NCBI RefSeq assembly: GCF_014199615.1
Contig: NZ_JACHOB010000001.1
Coordinates: 930,001 to 994,000 of the forward strand
From: Parvularcula dongshanensis
GTDB taxonomy: Bacteria > Pseudomonadota > Alphaproteobacteria > Caulobacterales > Parvularculaceae
Length of the DNA stretch: 64,000 bases
Direction of reading: 5' to 3'
Positions 25,872 to 33,401 of this stretch are shown one piece after another; the stretch's first letter is position 1, and each line of letters opens with the position of its first letter. The notes under the pieces were generated by a model. It ran no database searches, was not told where the DNA came from, and saw nothing but the letters and a program-made list of their open reading frames with translations. The translations under genes and the position numbers were made by a program.

Positions 25872-27278
25872 TCAGCCGAGCCGCTCGCGCCACCACACGA
25901 TCTGCGCTCGGGCGCTTTCCGGCGACGTCCCCCCCTCGCTCGTGCGCCGCTTGAGGCTCGCGAGCGGGGTGAGGCCATCGAGCATCTCTTGGCTGACGGC
26001 GGGCGAGACGCTCTGTGCCTTGGCGAGCGGCAGTTCGTGCAGCTTGCAGCCCTCGTCCTCGCACAGGGCGACGAGGGCGCCGACGACGTGATGGGCGTCG
26101 CGGAAGGGCATGCCCGCTTGCGCCAGCATGTCGGCGACATCGGTCGCGGTGGCGAAGCCCTCGCCCGCATCCCGCGCCATCGCTTCGGTGTTCGGCGTCA
26201 TCGTCTCGACCATGCGGGCGGCGATCTCCAGGCACTCTTCGAGGCCGTCGAGCGCGTCCATCAGCGGGCGCTTCGTCTCTTGCAGGTCCTTCGAGTAGGC
26301 CAGCGGCAGGCCCTTGGTCGCGACCGTCAGCGCGACGAAGGCGCCCGCTACCATGCCCGCCTTGCCGCGCAGCAGCTCCGCTGCGTCGGGGTTGCGCTTC
26401 TGCGGCATGATCGAGCTGCCGGTCGAGTAGGCGTCGGACTGCTTGATGTAGCCGAACTGCGGCGTCGCGAAGATGACGAGTTCTTCTGCGAGCCGCGAGA
26501 GGTGCGTGGCGCAGATCGAGGCGGCGGCCACCGCCTCCAAGCAGAAGTCGCGGGCCGAGACCGCGTCGAGGCTGTTGCGCATGGGGCGGTCGAAGTGCAG
26601 CGCCTCGGCCGTCGAGGGCCGGTCGATCGGGTGCGGCGTGCCCGCGAGCGCCGCCGCGCCGAGCGGGCTCTCGTTGAGGCGCGCGCAGGCGTCCGCCATG
26701 CGGCTCGCGTCCCGGCCCAGCATCTCGACATAGGCGAGGCACCACTGCGCGTAGGAGATGGGCTGGGCGATCTGAAGGTGGGTGAAGCCCGGCATCACGC
26801 TCTCCTCATGCCCTTTGGCCTGGGAGAGGAAAGCGCGCTGCGCGTCCTTCAGCGCCTCTTCGATCCTATGGAGCGACGCGCGGGTCCAAAGGCGGATGTC
26901 GGTCGCGACCTGGTCGTTGCGCGAGCGGCCGGTGTGCAGCTTGCCCGCGACCTCGCCGATCAGCTCGCGCAGCCGCCCCTCGACGTTCATGTGCACGTCT
27001 TCGAGGGCAGGCTTCCAGACGAAGGCGCCGGAGACGATCTCTTCGCGGACCCGCGCCAGGCCGTCGACGATCAGGTCGCTCTCGTCGCCCGAGAGGATGT
27101 CCTGCCGAGCCAACATGCGCGCGTGCGCGATCGAGCCCGCGACGTCCTCCATGGCGAGGCGCTTGTCGTCCTCCAAGCAGGCATTGAACCGTTCCATCGC
27201 CTCGGCGGGGCCGGCGCGGAAGCGGCCGCCCCACATGGAGGAGCGGTTGTCGTTGGAGCCATCGGCAGGATCGGTCAT
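25872..27278 (-). CDS. argH: Argininosuccinate lyase
   Basis: 468 residues from ATG 27276-27278 (GTGAGGG upstream). N-terminal SSMWGGRF, LHTGRSRNDQVATDIRLW (about 115-132) and the signature GSSIMPQKRNPDAAEL (about 283-298) identify the fumarase/aspartase-superfamily lyase that splits argininosuccinate to arginine and fumarate in the cytoplasm. An in-frame extension of 27 codons to an upstream ATG is possible but lacks family similarity. It diverges from the argF' operon, unlike in Xanthomonas where argH follows argC on the same strand. Confidence 0.97.
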   Translation of the reverse strand: MTDPADGSNDNRSSMWGGRFRAGPAEAMERFNACLEDDKRLAMEDVAGSIAHARMLARQDILSGDESDLIVDGLARVREEIVSGAFVWKPALEDVHMNVEGRLRELIGEVAGKLHTGRSRNDQVATDIRLWTRASLHRIEEALKDAQRAFLSQAKGHEESVMPGFTHLQIAQPISYAQWCLAYVEMLGRDASRMADACARLNESPLGAAALAGTPHPIDRPSTAEALHFDRPMRNSLDAVSARDFCLEAVAAASICATHLSRLAEELVIFATPQFGYIKQSDAYSTGSSIMPQKRNPDAAELLRGKAGMVAGAFVALTVATKGLPLAYSKDLQETKRPLMDALDGLEECLEIAARMVETMTPNTEAMARDAGEGFATATDVADMLAQAGMPFRDAHHVVGALVALCEDEGCKLHELPLAKAQSVSPAVSQEMLDGLTPLASLKRRTSEGGTSPESARAQIVWWRERLG

Positions 27279-27310
27279 TTTTCGGCCCTCACGTGCAGTT
27301 CGCTGCTTGC

Positions 27311-27338
27311 GGGACGCATGGGTCGCGACTAGCGTCCC
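27311..27338. promoter_or_regulatory. Inverted repeat in the argH/argF' divergent promoter region
   Basis: GGGACGC (27311-27317) and GCGTCCC (27332-27338) are perfect 7-bp arms around a 14-base centre that contains TCGCGA. It sits 33 bp from the argH start and upstream of the leader peptide of the other operon. It could be an operator acting on both directions or a hairpin in the argH leader. No ArgR-type AT-rich box was seen. Confidence 0.4.
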
Positions 27339-27357
27339 GTCAACCATGAGGACGTTC

Positions 27358-27405
27358 ATGCATCTCCGACGTCGATACCGACGAGGCCGCGCGACCGCTC
27401 GCTGA
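27358..27405 (+). CDS. Arginine-rich attenuation leader peptide
   Basis: A 15-codon ORF, MHLRRRYRRGRATAR, with seven Arg codons (CGA x4, CGT, CGC x2), five of them within six codons. GAGG (27348-27351) lies 6 bases before the ATG, an ideal ribosome binding site. An in-frame ATG at 27346 would add MRTF but lacks such a site. The stop is 24 bases before a GC-rich intrinsic terminator, and the codons 27385-27395 can pair with the terminator's 5' arm. This is the layout of trp/his-type leader peptides, here for an arginine operon. Too short for normal gene callers. Confidence 0.78.
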   Translation: MHLRRRYRRGRATAR

Positions 27406-27437
27406 CACGAGTGTTCTCCCTTCCGTCGCGCCCGGCC
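27385..27437 (+). promoter_or_regulatory. Predicted antiterminator of the arg operon attenuator
   Basis: GGCCGCGCGAC (27385-27395, inside the leader peptide) can form 11 base pairs with GTCGCGC-CC-GGCC (27425-27437), with only a 2-base bulge. The pairing uses up 27430-27436, the 5' arm of the terminator. A ribosome stalled at the Arg run would leave 27385-27395 free to pair, giving readthrough. A ribosome reaching the stop at 27403-27405 would cover it, giving termination. The pairing is read directly; the mechanism is inferred. Confidence 0.65.
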
Positions 27438-27458
27438 CCCGTGCCGGGCTTTTGTTTT
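27430..27458 (+). terminator. Intrinsic terminator (attenuator) in the argF' leader
   Basis: GCCCGGC (27430-27436) pairs perfectly with GCCGGGC (27443-27449) around a 6-base loop, followed by TTTTGTTTT (27450-27458). It stands only 15 bases before the argF' start, between the Arg-rich leader ORF and the argF' ribosome binding site (GAGAGAGG, 27461-27468). No gene ends upstream on this strand, so it is not an ordinary operon terminator. Confidence 0.85.
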
Positions 27459-27473
27459 CCGAGAGAGGCTCCC

Positions 27474-28475
27474 TTGCCCCGCTCCTTCCTCACCACCGCA
27501 GACTGGTCTCAGGCCGAACTCCAGGCGCTCCTGGACGACGCCCGCGCGCTGAAGGCGGAGCCGCGTCAGTCGCGCCTCACCGGCAAGACGGCGGCCTTCG
27601 TCTTCTTCAATCCCTCGCTTCGGACCCGGACCTCGTTCCAGGTCGGCTTCGCGCAGCTCGGCGGCACGCCGGTCGTGCTGGACGCGGGCGGCACCTGGCC
27701 CTTGGAGTTCGCCGAGGGCGCGGTGATGGACGGCGATGCGGAGGAGCACGCCAAGGAGGCGGCGCGGGTCCTGTCGGCTTACGTCGACCTCATCGGGATC
27801 AGGGCCTTCCCGAAGTTCCAGGACTGGCAGGCCGAGCGCGAGGACCCGCTCCTGTCCGCCTTCGTGGCGCACGCGACGGTGCCGATCGTCAACATGGAGA
27901 CGATCGTCCACCCCTGTCAGGAACTCGCCATGCTGATGGCGCTGCAGGACGCGCATGGCGAGTTCGCACGCAAGAAGATCACGCTGACCTGGACCTATCA
28001 TCCGAAGCCGCTGAACACGGCGGTGATGAACTCAGGGCTCTTGGCGACGACCAAGATGGGCATGGACGTGACGCTCCTGGTCCCGTCCGAAGCCTACCTC
28101 CTCGACCCCATGTTCATGGAGCAGGGGCAGCGCTTCGCGAAAGAGAACGGCAGCACGCTGACGGTCACGACCGATGTCGAGGCGGCCTATGACGGCGCGG
28201 ACGCGGTCTACGCGAAGTCTTGGGGACGGCTCGACCAGATCGGCCTGCCGATGGAAGAACGCCTGACGCCGCCGGAGTTCAAGCGCTTCATCGTCGACGA
28301 GGCGAAGATGGCGCTGACGAACGACGCGACCTTCTCCCACTGCCTGCCCATGCGGCGGAACGTGAAGGTCACGGACGCCGTCGCGGACAGCCCGCGCAGC
28401 CTCATCATCGAGGAGGCGGAGAACCGCCTTCACGTCCAGAAAGCCGTCATGTCCAAGCTGTTGGGGGCCTTATGA
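27474..28475 (+). CDS. argF': N-acetylornithine carbamoyltransferase
   Basis: 333 residues from TTG 27474, preceded by GAGAGAGG; the alignment with known enzymes begins at RSFLTTADWSQAEL. Carbamoyl-phosphate site FFNPSLRTRTSF (about 44-55), INMETIVHPCQELA-type HPCQ segment (about 143), LTWTYHPKPLNTAV (about 167) and SHCLPMRRNVKVTDAV (about 286) match the Xanthomonas AOTCase rather than ArgF. The DGDAEEH segment keeps the Glu that in that family selects N-acetylornithine. It makes N-acetylcitrulline. First structural gene after the attenuator; ATGA overlap with argG. Confidence 0.95.
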   Translation: MPRSFLTTADWSQAELQALLDDARALKAEPRQSRLTGKTAAFVFFNPSLRTRTSFQVGFAQLGGTPVVLDAGGTWPLEFAEGAVMDGDAEEHAKEAARVLSAYVDLIGIRAFPKFQDWQAEREDPLLSAFVAHATVPIVNMETIVHPCQELAMLMALQDAHGEFARKKITLTWTYHPKPLNTAVMNSGLLATTKMGMDVTLLVPSEAYLLDPMFMEQGQRFAKENGSTLTVTTDVEAAYDGADAVYAKSWGRLDQIGLPMEERLTPPEFKRFIVDEAKMALTNDATFSHCLPMRRNVKVTDAVADSPRSLIIEEAENRLHVQKAVMSKLLGAL

Positions 28476-29665
28476 GCCAGAAGACCGTCGTCCTCGCCTT
28501 CTCTGGCGGCCTCGATACCTCCTACTGCGTCGCGGCGCTACGCGAGCAGGGCTGGCGGGTCGTCACCTACTACGTGCACTCCGGCTCGGTCGATCCGCAG
28601 GCGGAGGAGAGCATCGCCGCCCGCGCGATGGAGCTCGGCGCGGCGGACCACCGCACGCTGAACGCGGGCTCGCTCCTCTGGTCCGAAGTCGTCCTTCCCT
28701 TCTTGTGGGGCGGCGCGCGGCGCCAGGGGCGCTATCCCGTTCTCTGCGCCGACCGCTACGTCATCGCCCGGCTCGGGGTCGAGCTCGCGGACGAGGTCGG
28801 CGCCGACGCCATCGCTCATGGCTGCACCGGCATGGGGAACGACCAGGTTCGCTTCGACGTCACGCTTCAGGCGCTGACGGAGCGCCCGGTCCTAGCGCCG
28901 ATCCGCGACATTCAGGACAAGGACAACGTCCGCGAGTACGAGATGGCGTTCCTCAAGGAGCGCGGCTTCGCCGTGCCGGAGCGGGCGTCGAAGTACTCGG
29001 TCAACGAGAACCTCCTCGGCGCGACGCTGTCGGGCGGCCCCATCGACCAGTGGGAGGTGCCGGGCGAGGACGCGCGCGTCCTGACGGCCGGAGCCCAGGA
29101 TTGGCCGCGAGAGCCCCTGTCCCTGAGCGTGCAGTTCGAGGACGGCGTGCCGGTCTCGGTGGACGGGAAGAAGGCGGAGGGCGCGGCGCTCTTGAAAGCG
29201 CTCAACGACTGCCTCGGCCCTTACGGCGTCGGCTACGAGATCTACACGGGCGACACGCTCGTCGGCCTCAAGGGCCGGATCGTCTTCGAGGCGCCGGGCC
29301 TCGCCGCGCTCGAGGCCGCCCATACGGCGCTCTGCGAGGCGGTCAGCAGCCGTGAGCAGAACGGTTTCCGCCGCACGGTGGGCGAGGCGTGGTGCGACCT
29401 CGTCTATGACGGCCGCTACTACGACCCCCTGCGTGACGACCTCGAAGCCTACCTCTCCTCGAGCCGCAGGCGGACGACCGGCGAGGTCGAGCTGCGCGCG
29501 GCGGGCGGCACCGTCCACGCCGTGGCGGTGCGCTCCGACAACATCCTGAAGCGCCCCGGCGCGGTCTATGCACAGAAGGCGGCATGGACCGGCGAGGTGG
29601 CCGAAGGTTTCACCGGCCTCTTCGGCCAGTCCACGGTTCTGTGGCGGAGGAGAGATCGGGAATGA
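28472..29665 (+). CDS. argG: Argininosuccinate synthase
   Basis: 397 residues. ATP-pyrophosphatase P-loop VLAFSGGLDTSYC (about 7-19), Asp/citrulline-site segments AHGCTGMGNDQVRFDV (about 111-126) and KYSVNENLLGATLSG. It condenses citrulline with aspartate using ATP. The ATG overlaps the argF' stop (ATGA), and its own stop overlaps the next start. Sequence details (for example DNILKRPGAVYAQKAAWTGE near the end) are of the type found in acetylcitrulline-pathway clusters. Confidence 0.97.
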   Translation: MSQKTVVLAFSGGLDTSYCVAALREQGWRVVTYYVHSGSVDPQAEESIAARAMELGAADHRTLNAGSLLWSEVVLPFLWGGARRQGRYPVLCADRYVIARLGVELADEVGADAIAHGCTGMGNDQVRFDVTLQALTERPVLAPIRDIQDKDNVREYEMAFLKERGFAVPERASKYSVNENLLGATLSGGPIDQWEVPGEDARVLTAGAQDWPREPLSLSVQFEDGVPVSVDGKKAEGAALLKALNDCLGPYGVGYEIYTGDTLVGLKGRIVFEAPGLAALEAAHTALCEAVSSREQNGFRRTVGEAWCDLVYDGRYYDPLRDDLEAYLSSSRRRTTGEVELRAAGGTVHAVAVRSDNILKRPGAVYAQKAAWTGEVAEGFTGLFGQSTVLWRRRDRE

Positions 29666-30108
29666 ACAAGGCAACTACGACTGGCTTCGGTGCGGCGCTC
29701 GCCGTGCTTGGCCTCACGGCGCTCGGCGCCTGCGCGTCGAACGCGCCCTACGCGTCGCCGCGCGCCATGCTCGACTGCCAGACGCCGGCCCCCGAAGGGC
29801 TCGACGCGGCGGCGGGCGAGCGGATCGCGGTCTACAAGCTGACGGGCGAGAAGGCCCGCAAGCTCGCCGAGCGCAACCAGCGCGACGGCTTCTACCGCTA
29901 CGGCGACGGGCGCTACTCCTACGTGGTGAAGCCCTGCGCCGCGGGCTCGATGACCGCGTTCGACGCGACTTATTACGGGACCGAGCGCCTGCTCGTCGTC
30001 TCGGGCTTCGCTATGGGCAACGTGATGCCCGCCGAGCGTCAGGCCCTTCTGGTCGAGACGCCGGGCGAGGTCGAGCGCGTCGCCTACGTCTTCTCGACGG
30101 CGGAATGA
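29662..30108 (+). CDS. Small lipoprotein embedded in the arginine operon
   Basis: 148 residues, unrecognised. Signal sequence with lipobox ALGAC (Cys24), so probably an envelope lipoprotein. The mature part has two further Cys (in MLDCQTP and VVKPCAAG), many charged residues (EKARKLAERNQRDGFYRYGDGRYSY region) and no repeats. ATGA overlap with argG upstream and 16 bp to argE' downstream place it firmly in the arg operon. An envelope protein in a cytoplasmic amino-acid pathway operon is unexpected; no function is claimed. Confidence 0.82.
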   Translation: MNKATTTGFGAALAVLGLTALGACASNAPYASPRAMLDCQTPAPEGLDAAAGERIAVYKLTGEKARKLAERNQRDGFYRYGDGRYSYVVKPCAAGSMTAFDATYYGTERLLVVSGFAMGNVMPAERQALLVETPGEVERVAYVFSTAE

Positions 30109-30124
30109 TCATGGGGCGGGGCGG

Positions 30125-31180
30125 ATGACGGAGCGGCTAAACCGCATCTTAAGCCGGCTCGCCCCGCTGATCGCCGCGGACACGCAGAACCCGCCGCGTA
30201 CGATCGCGTCGGATGGCCCCCTCGCTGCTGCCGTGCGCGAAGGGCTGCCGGGCTTCGACCTCGACGTGACCGATCTCGGGAACGGCTCGGTCATCTTCGA
30301 CGCCGTGCGAGGGCGCCCGTCCGTCCTCTTCAACGTTCACCTCGACACCGTACCCGCCGCCCAGGGCTGGTCGCGGAACCCGCACGAGCTGCTGAGAGCC
30401 GAGGACCGCGCGATCGGCCTCGGCGCCTGCGACATCAAGGGAGCGGCAGCCGTCCTCATGGCGCTCGCCGCAGAGACGGACGCGCCCATGCGCCTCGTCC
30501 TCACCACGGACGAGGAGGCGGGGAAGTCCTGGTGCGTGCGCCGCTTCTTGGAGACGCCGCCGGACGTGGACTTCGCGGTCGTCGCCGAGCCGACCGAGGC
30601 GCGGGCGGTGACCCGGCACCGAGGCCTCGTCAGCGCCTCGGCCCGGTTTTCGGGGCGCAGCGCGCACGCGTCCGAAGCCGTCACGCAGTCCGCTGTCCAC
30701 GACGCCGCGCGATGGATCGGGGCGTGCCTCGAAACCGAAATCGGTCCGCAGAACCGGCTGAACTTCGGCCGGATCGAGGGCGGGGTGAAGCCCAACATGG
30801 TCGCGGCCAGCGCCGAGGTCCTCTACGGCTTCCGCGCACAGCCCGGCACGGACCACGAGGCGGTCCTCGCCGAGCTTCGCGCGCTCGCACCCGATGCCGA
30901 GCACACGACGCGCTTCACGGGCCCGGCCCTGCCTTCGGACGCAGGAGGGCCGGCCACGAAGGCGCAGGCCCTAGCCGCGGACCACGTTCGTCGTTATGGC
31001 CTCGCGCCTGGCGAGCCGGTGCACTTCTTCACCGAGGCCGCGCTCTTCGCCGCGGCGGGCGTGCCGGTCGCGGTCCTTGGGCCCGGCAGCATCGCTCAGG
31101 CGCACACGGCGGACGAGTGGGTGTCCTATGACAGCCTGCTCGCCACTTACGAGGCTTACGAACGGATCGTGACCGGATGA
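30125..31180 (+). CDS. argE': N-acetylcitrulline deacetylase (M20 family, ArgE-like)
   Basis: 351 residues. M20 di-metal site: NVHLDTVP (His72, Asp74), CDIKGAAA (Asp103), TTDEEAG (Glu130, Glu131), an AEPTEA segment with a further ligand, and a His near the C-terminus (AQAHTADEW). A dimerisation domain lies at about 160-270. In clusters with argF', this enzyme removes acetate from N-acetylcitrulline to give citrulline for ArgG; that assignment rests on context. ATGA overlap with the next gene. Confidence 0.9.
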   Translation: MTERLNRILSRLAPLIAADTQNPPRTIASDGPLAAAVREGLPGFDLDVTDLGNGSVIFDAVRGRPSVLFNVHLDTVPAAQGWSRNPHELLRAEDRAIGLGACDIKGAAAVLMALAAETDAPMRLVLTTDEEAGKSWCVRRFLETPPDVDFAVVAEPTEARAVTRHRGLVSASARFSGRSAHASEAVTQSAVHDAARWIGACLETEIGPQNRLNFGRIEGGVKPNMVAASAEVLYGFRAQPGTDHEAVLAELRALAPDAEHTTRFTGPALPSDAGGPATKAQALAADHVRRYGLAPGEPVHFFTEAALFAAAGVPVAVLGPGSIAQAHTADEWVSYDSLLATYEAYERIVTG

Positions 31181-32484
31181 CCGAGCCCAGCTTCCGCGAC
31201 CAGGCGAGCCTTTTGCTCGCGAACCTGCGCGAGGGGCGGGAGGTCCGCGCCTACCTCGACCAGTTCTCGGCGGCGGATGAGGGCTGCTTCGCCGTCGTCA
31301 AGGTCGGCGGCGCGCTGATGGCGCAGGAATTGGAGACGCTAGCCGACAGGCTAGCGCTTCTGCAGGCGCTGGGCTTGCGCCCCGTCATCGTCTTCGGCGC
31401 CGGCCCGCAGCTCGACGGGCGCCTCGGCGCGGCCGGCATCGGGACCGAGCGGCGGGACGGGCTGCGGGTGACGCCCGCCCCGGCCATGCCGATCGTCGCG
31501 GCGGAGACCGCGCGGACCGGCCTCCTTCTGGTCGAGGCGATGCGTGCCAGGGGCGGGAACGCCGTCCTCGTCCCGCCCGGCACGATCACGGCGCGCCTCC
31601 TCGATGCCGAGCGCTACGGCCATGTCGGCGAGGTCGCGGGCATCGACGAGGAGGCGCTTCGCGGCCTCCTCGCCTCGGGCATGGTGCCGCTCATCGGCTG
31701 CGCGCACCTCGATGCGGAGGCGCGGCTCCTCAACGTCAATGCCGACGACGTCGCGCGGCAGGTCGCCCTCGCGCTGCGGCCGCAGAAGATCGTCTTCCTC
31801 ACAGGCACGGGCGGCATGCTCGACGGCGAGGGGCGGATCGTCGACTCGATCAACTTGGCGACCGATCTCGAGGGTTTGCGCGCGGCCGACTGGGTCCATG
31901 GCGGGATGGCGCTCAAGCTCGATCAGATCGCGCAGCTCCTCTCCGAGCTTCCCCTATCGAGCTCGGTCTCGATGACCGACGCGAACAACCTCGTGCGCGA
32001 ACTCTTCACCCATGGCGGGGCGGGCACGCTGATCCGTCAGGGCGAGCGGATCCTGACCGAGGAAGGCGCCGACGCCCGCGCGCTGACCCCGTTGATCGAG
32101 CGCGCCTTCGGGCGGCGCCTGCGGCCGGACTACTGGCAGCGGCTCGACGCGGCCTACTCGATCAGGACCGAGAACACCCGCGCCGCCGCGATCGTGACCG
32201 ACCTCGGTCCCATGCACTGCCTCGACAAGTTCGCCGTCGACCCCGACGCCCGGGGGGAGGGCCTCGCCAAGGCGGTATGGGCACGGCTCAAGGCGCGCTC
32301 GCCGCGCCTCGTCTGGCGCAGCCGGGCACGCAACCCGTTCAACGCCTTCTATGCGAGCGAGGCCGACGGCTTCCTCCGCCGGGGTTTCTGGCACGTCTAC
32401 TGGTATGGCGACGCGGACCTCGCCGCGATCGAACTCGGCGAGAAGCTGGCGAGCCTGCCACCCGACTTCGAGGAGGCGGCATGA
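31177..32484 (+). CDS. argAB: Bifunctional N-acetylglutamate synthase/kinase (NAGS-K)
   Basis: 435 residues. The N-terminal amino-acid kinase domain (about 1-280) shows VVKVGGALM, VFGAGPQLDGRL and LNVNADDVARQVALAL. A linker at about 281-300 is followed by a C-terminal GNAT-like domain (VTDLGPMHCLDKFAVDPDARGEGLAKAVW, then WRSRARNPFNAFYASEADG). The architecture matches the fused enzyme of Xanthomonas and Maricaulis that both makes and phosphorylates N-acetylglutamate, usually the point of arginine feedback. ATGA overlaps on both sides. Confidence 0.95.
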   Translation: MTEPSFRDQASLLLANLREGREVRAYLDQFSAADEGCFAVVKVGGALMAQELETLADRLALLQALGLRPVIVFGAGPQLDGRLGAAGIGTERRDGLRVTPAPAMPIVAAETARTGLLLVEAMRARGGNAVLVPPGTITARLLDAERYGHVGEVAGIDEEALRGLLASGMVPLIGCAHLDAEARLLNVNADDVARQVALALRPQKIVFLTGTGGMLDGEGRIVDSINLATDLEGLRAADWVHGGMALKLDQIAQLLSELPLSSSVSMTDANNLVRELFTHGGAGTLIRQGERILTEEGADARALTPLIERAFGRRLRPDYWQRLDAAYSIRTENTRAAAIVTDLGPMHCLDKFAVDPDARGEGLAKAVWARLKARSPRLVWRSRARNPFNAFYASEADGFLRRGFWHVYWYGDADLAAIELGEKLASLPPDFEEAA

Positions 32485-33401
32485 AGACGGTCGGCCTGAT
32501 CGGGGCGCGCGGCTACGTCGGACGAGAGGTCGTACGGTTGGTCGAAGCCGATCCCGGCTTCTCCCTCGCGCTCGCGACGTCCCGCGAGCTTTGCGGGAAG
32601 ACCCTGGGTGAGGCGTTCGAGGGCGCGACGGGCAGCCTGACGATCGAGCAGCTCGGACCGGAAGAGGTCGCCGCACGCCGCTGCGACGCGTATGTCCTAG
32701 GCCTACCGAACGGTCTGGCCGCCCCGTACGTCGAAGCGATCGAAGCGGCTTCGCCGGACAGCGTCATCGTCGACCTCAGCGCGGACTACCGGGACACGCC
32801 GGGGTGGACCTACGGTCTGCCGGAACTCGGGCGGGCGCCGATCCGCGCGGCGAAGCGGATCGCGAACCCCGGTTGCTACGCGACGGCGGCCATACTCGCT
32901 CTGTGGCCGGTGCGGGACCTCTTCGTCGGCATACCGTCCGCCTTCGGCGTCTCGGGGTACTCCGGTGCGGGAACGACGCCGGGGCCGAAGAACGATCCCG
33001 CGCGACTGCGTGACAACGTGCTGCCCTACGGCTTCGGCGGACATGGGCATCAGCACGAGATCACACGCGCAGTCGGCCATCCCGTCGCCTTCGCGCCGCA
33101 CGTGGCGCAGTTCTTCCGTGGGCTCATCGTGACCTGCACCGCGCCGCTGGCGCTCGGTCATACCCTCGCCGAGTTGAAGGGGCGGTACAGGGCGTCCTAC
33201 GCCGACAGTGCCGTCGTACGCCTGCAGGACGAGCCGCCGGAGCCTGCGCAGGTCGCAGGGACCGCCGCGGCCGTCATCGGCGGCATGGCGCTCGACGAGG
33301 ACACGAACGTCCTGACCGTCGCTTGCGCACACGACAACCTGCTCAAGGGCGCGGCCAGCCAAGCGATGGAGAACCTCCGCCTGGCCTTCGGTATGACCTG
33401 A
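32481..33401 (+). CDS. argC: N-acetyl-gamma-glutamyl-phosphate reductase
   Basis: 306 residues from ATG 32481 (ATGA overlap with argAB). NAD(P)-binding GLIGARGYVGREVV, catalytic Cys132 in RIANPGCYATAA, substrate segment GVSGYSGAGTTPG, and PHVAQFFRGLIVT. It reduces the acyl phosphate to N-acetylglutamate semialdehyde. The next step, acetylornithine aminotransferase (argD), is not in the window. Last gene of the arg operon; its stop abuts the convergent ugd stop with no spacer. Confidence 0.96.
   Translation: MKTVGLIGARGYVGREVVRLVEADPGFSLALATSRELCGKTLGEAFEGATGSLTIEQLGPEEVAARRCDAYVLGLPNGLAAPYVEAIEAASPDSVIVDLSADYRDTPGWTYGLPELGRAPIRAAKRIANPGCYATAAILALWPVRDLFVGIPSAFGVSGYSGAGTTPGPKNDPARLRDNVLPYGFGGHGHQHEITRAVGHPVAFAPHVAQFFRGLIVTCTAPLALGHTLAELKGRYRASYADSAVVRLQDEPPEPAQVAGTAAAVIGGMALDEDTNVLTVACAHDNLLKGAASQAMENLRLAFGMT

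Noticed and set aside
26782-27345. Long plus-strand ORF running into the Arg-rich peptide
   Set aside because: It is antisense to argH and shows no protein-like pattern; only its last 15 codons, with their own ribosome binding site, are kept as the leader peptide.
27430-27458. Ordinary terminator of an upstream gene
   Set aside because: No plus-strand gene ends upstream; the nearest gene, argH, runs the other way, so the hairpin belongs to the argF' leader.
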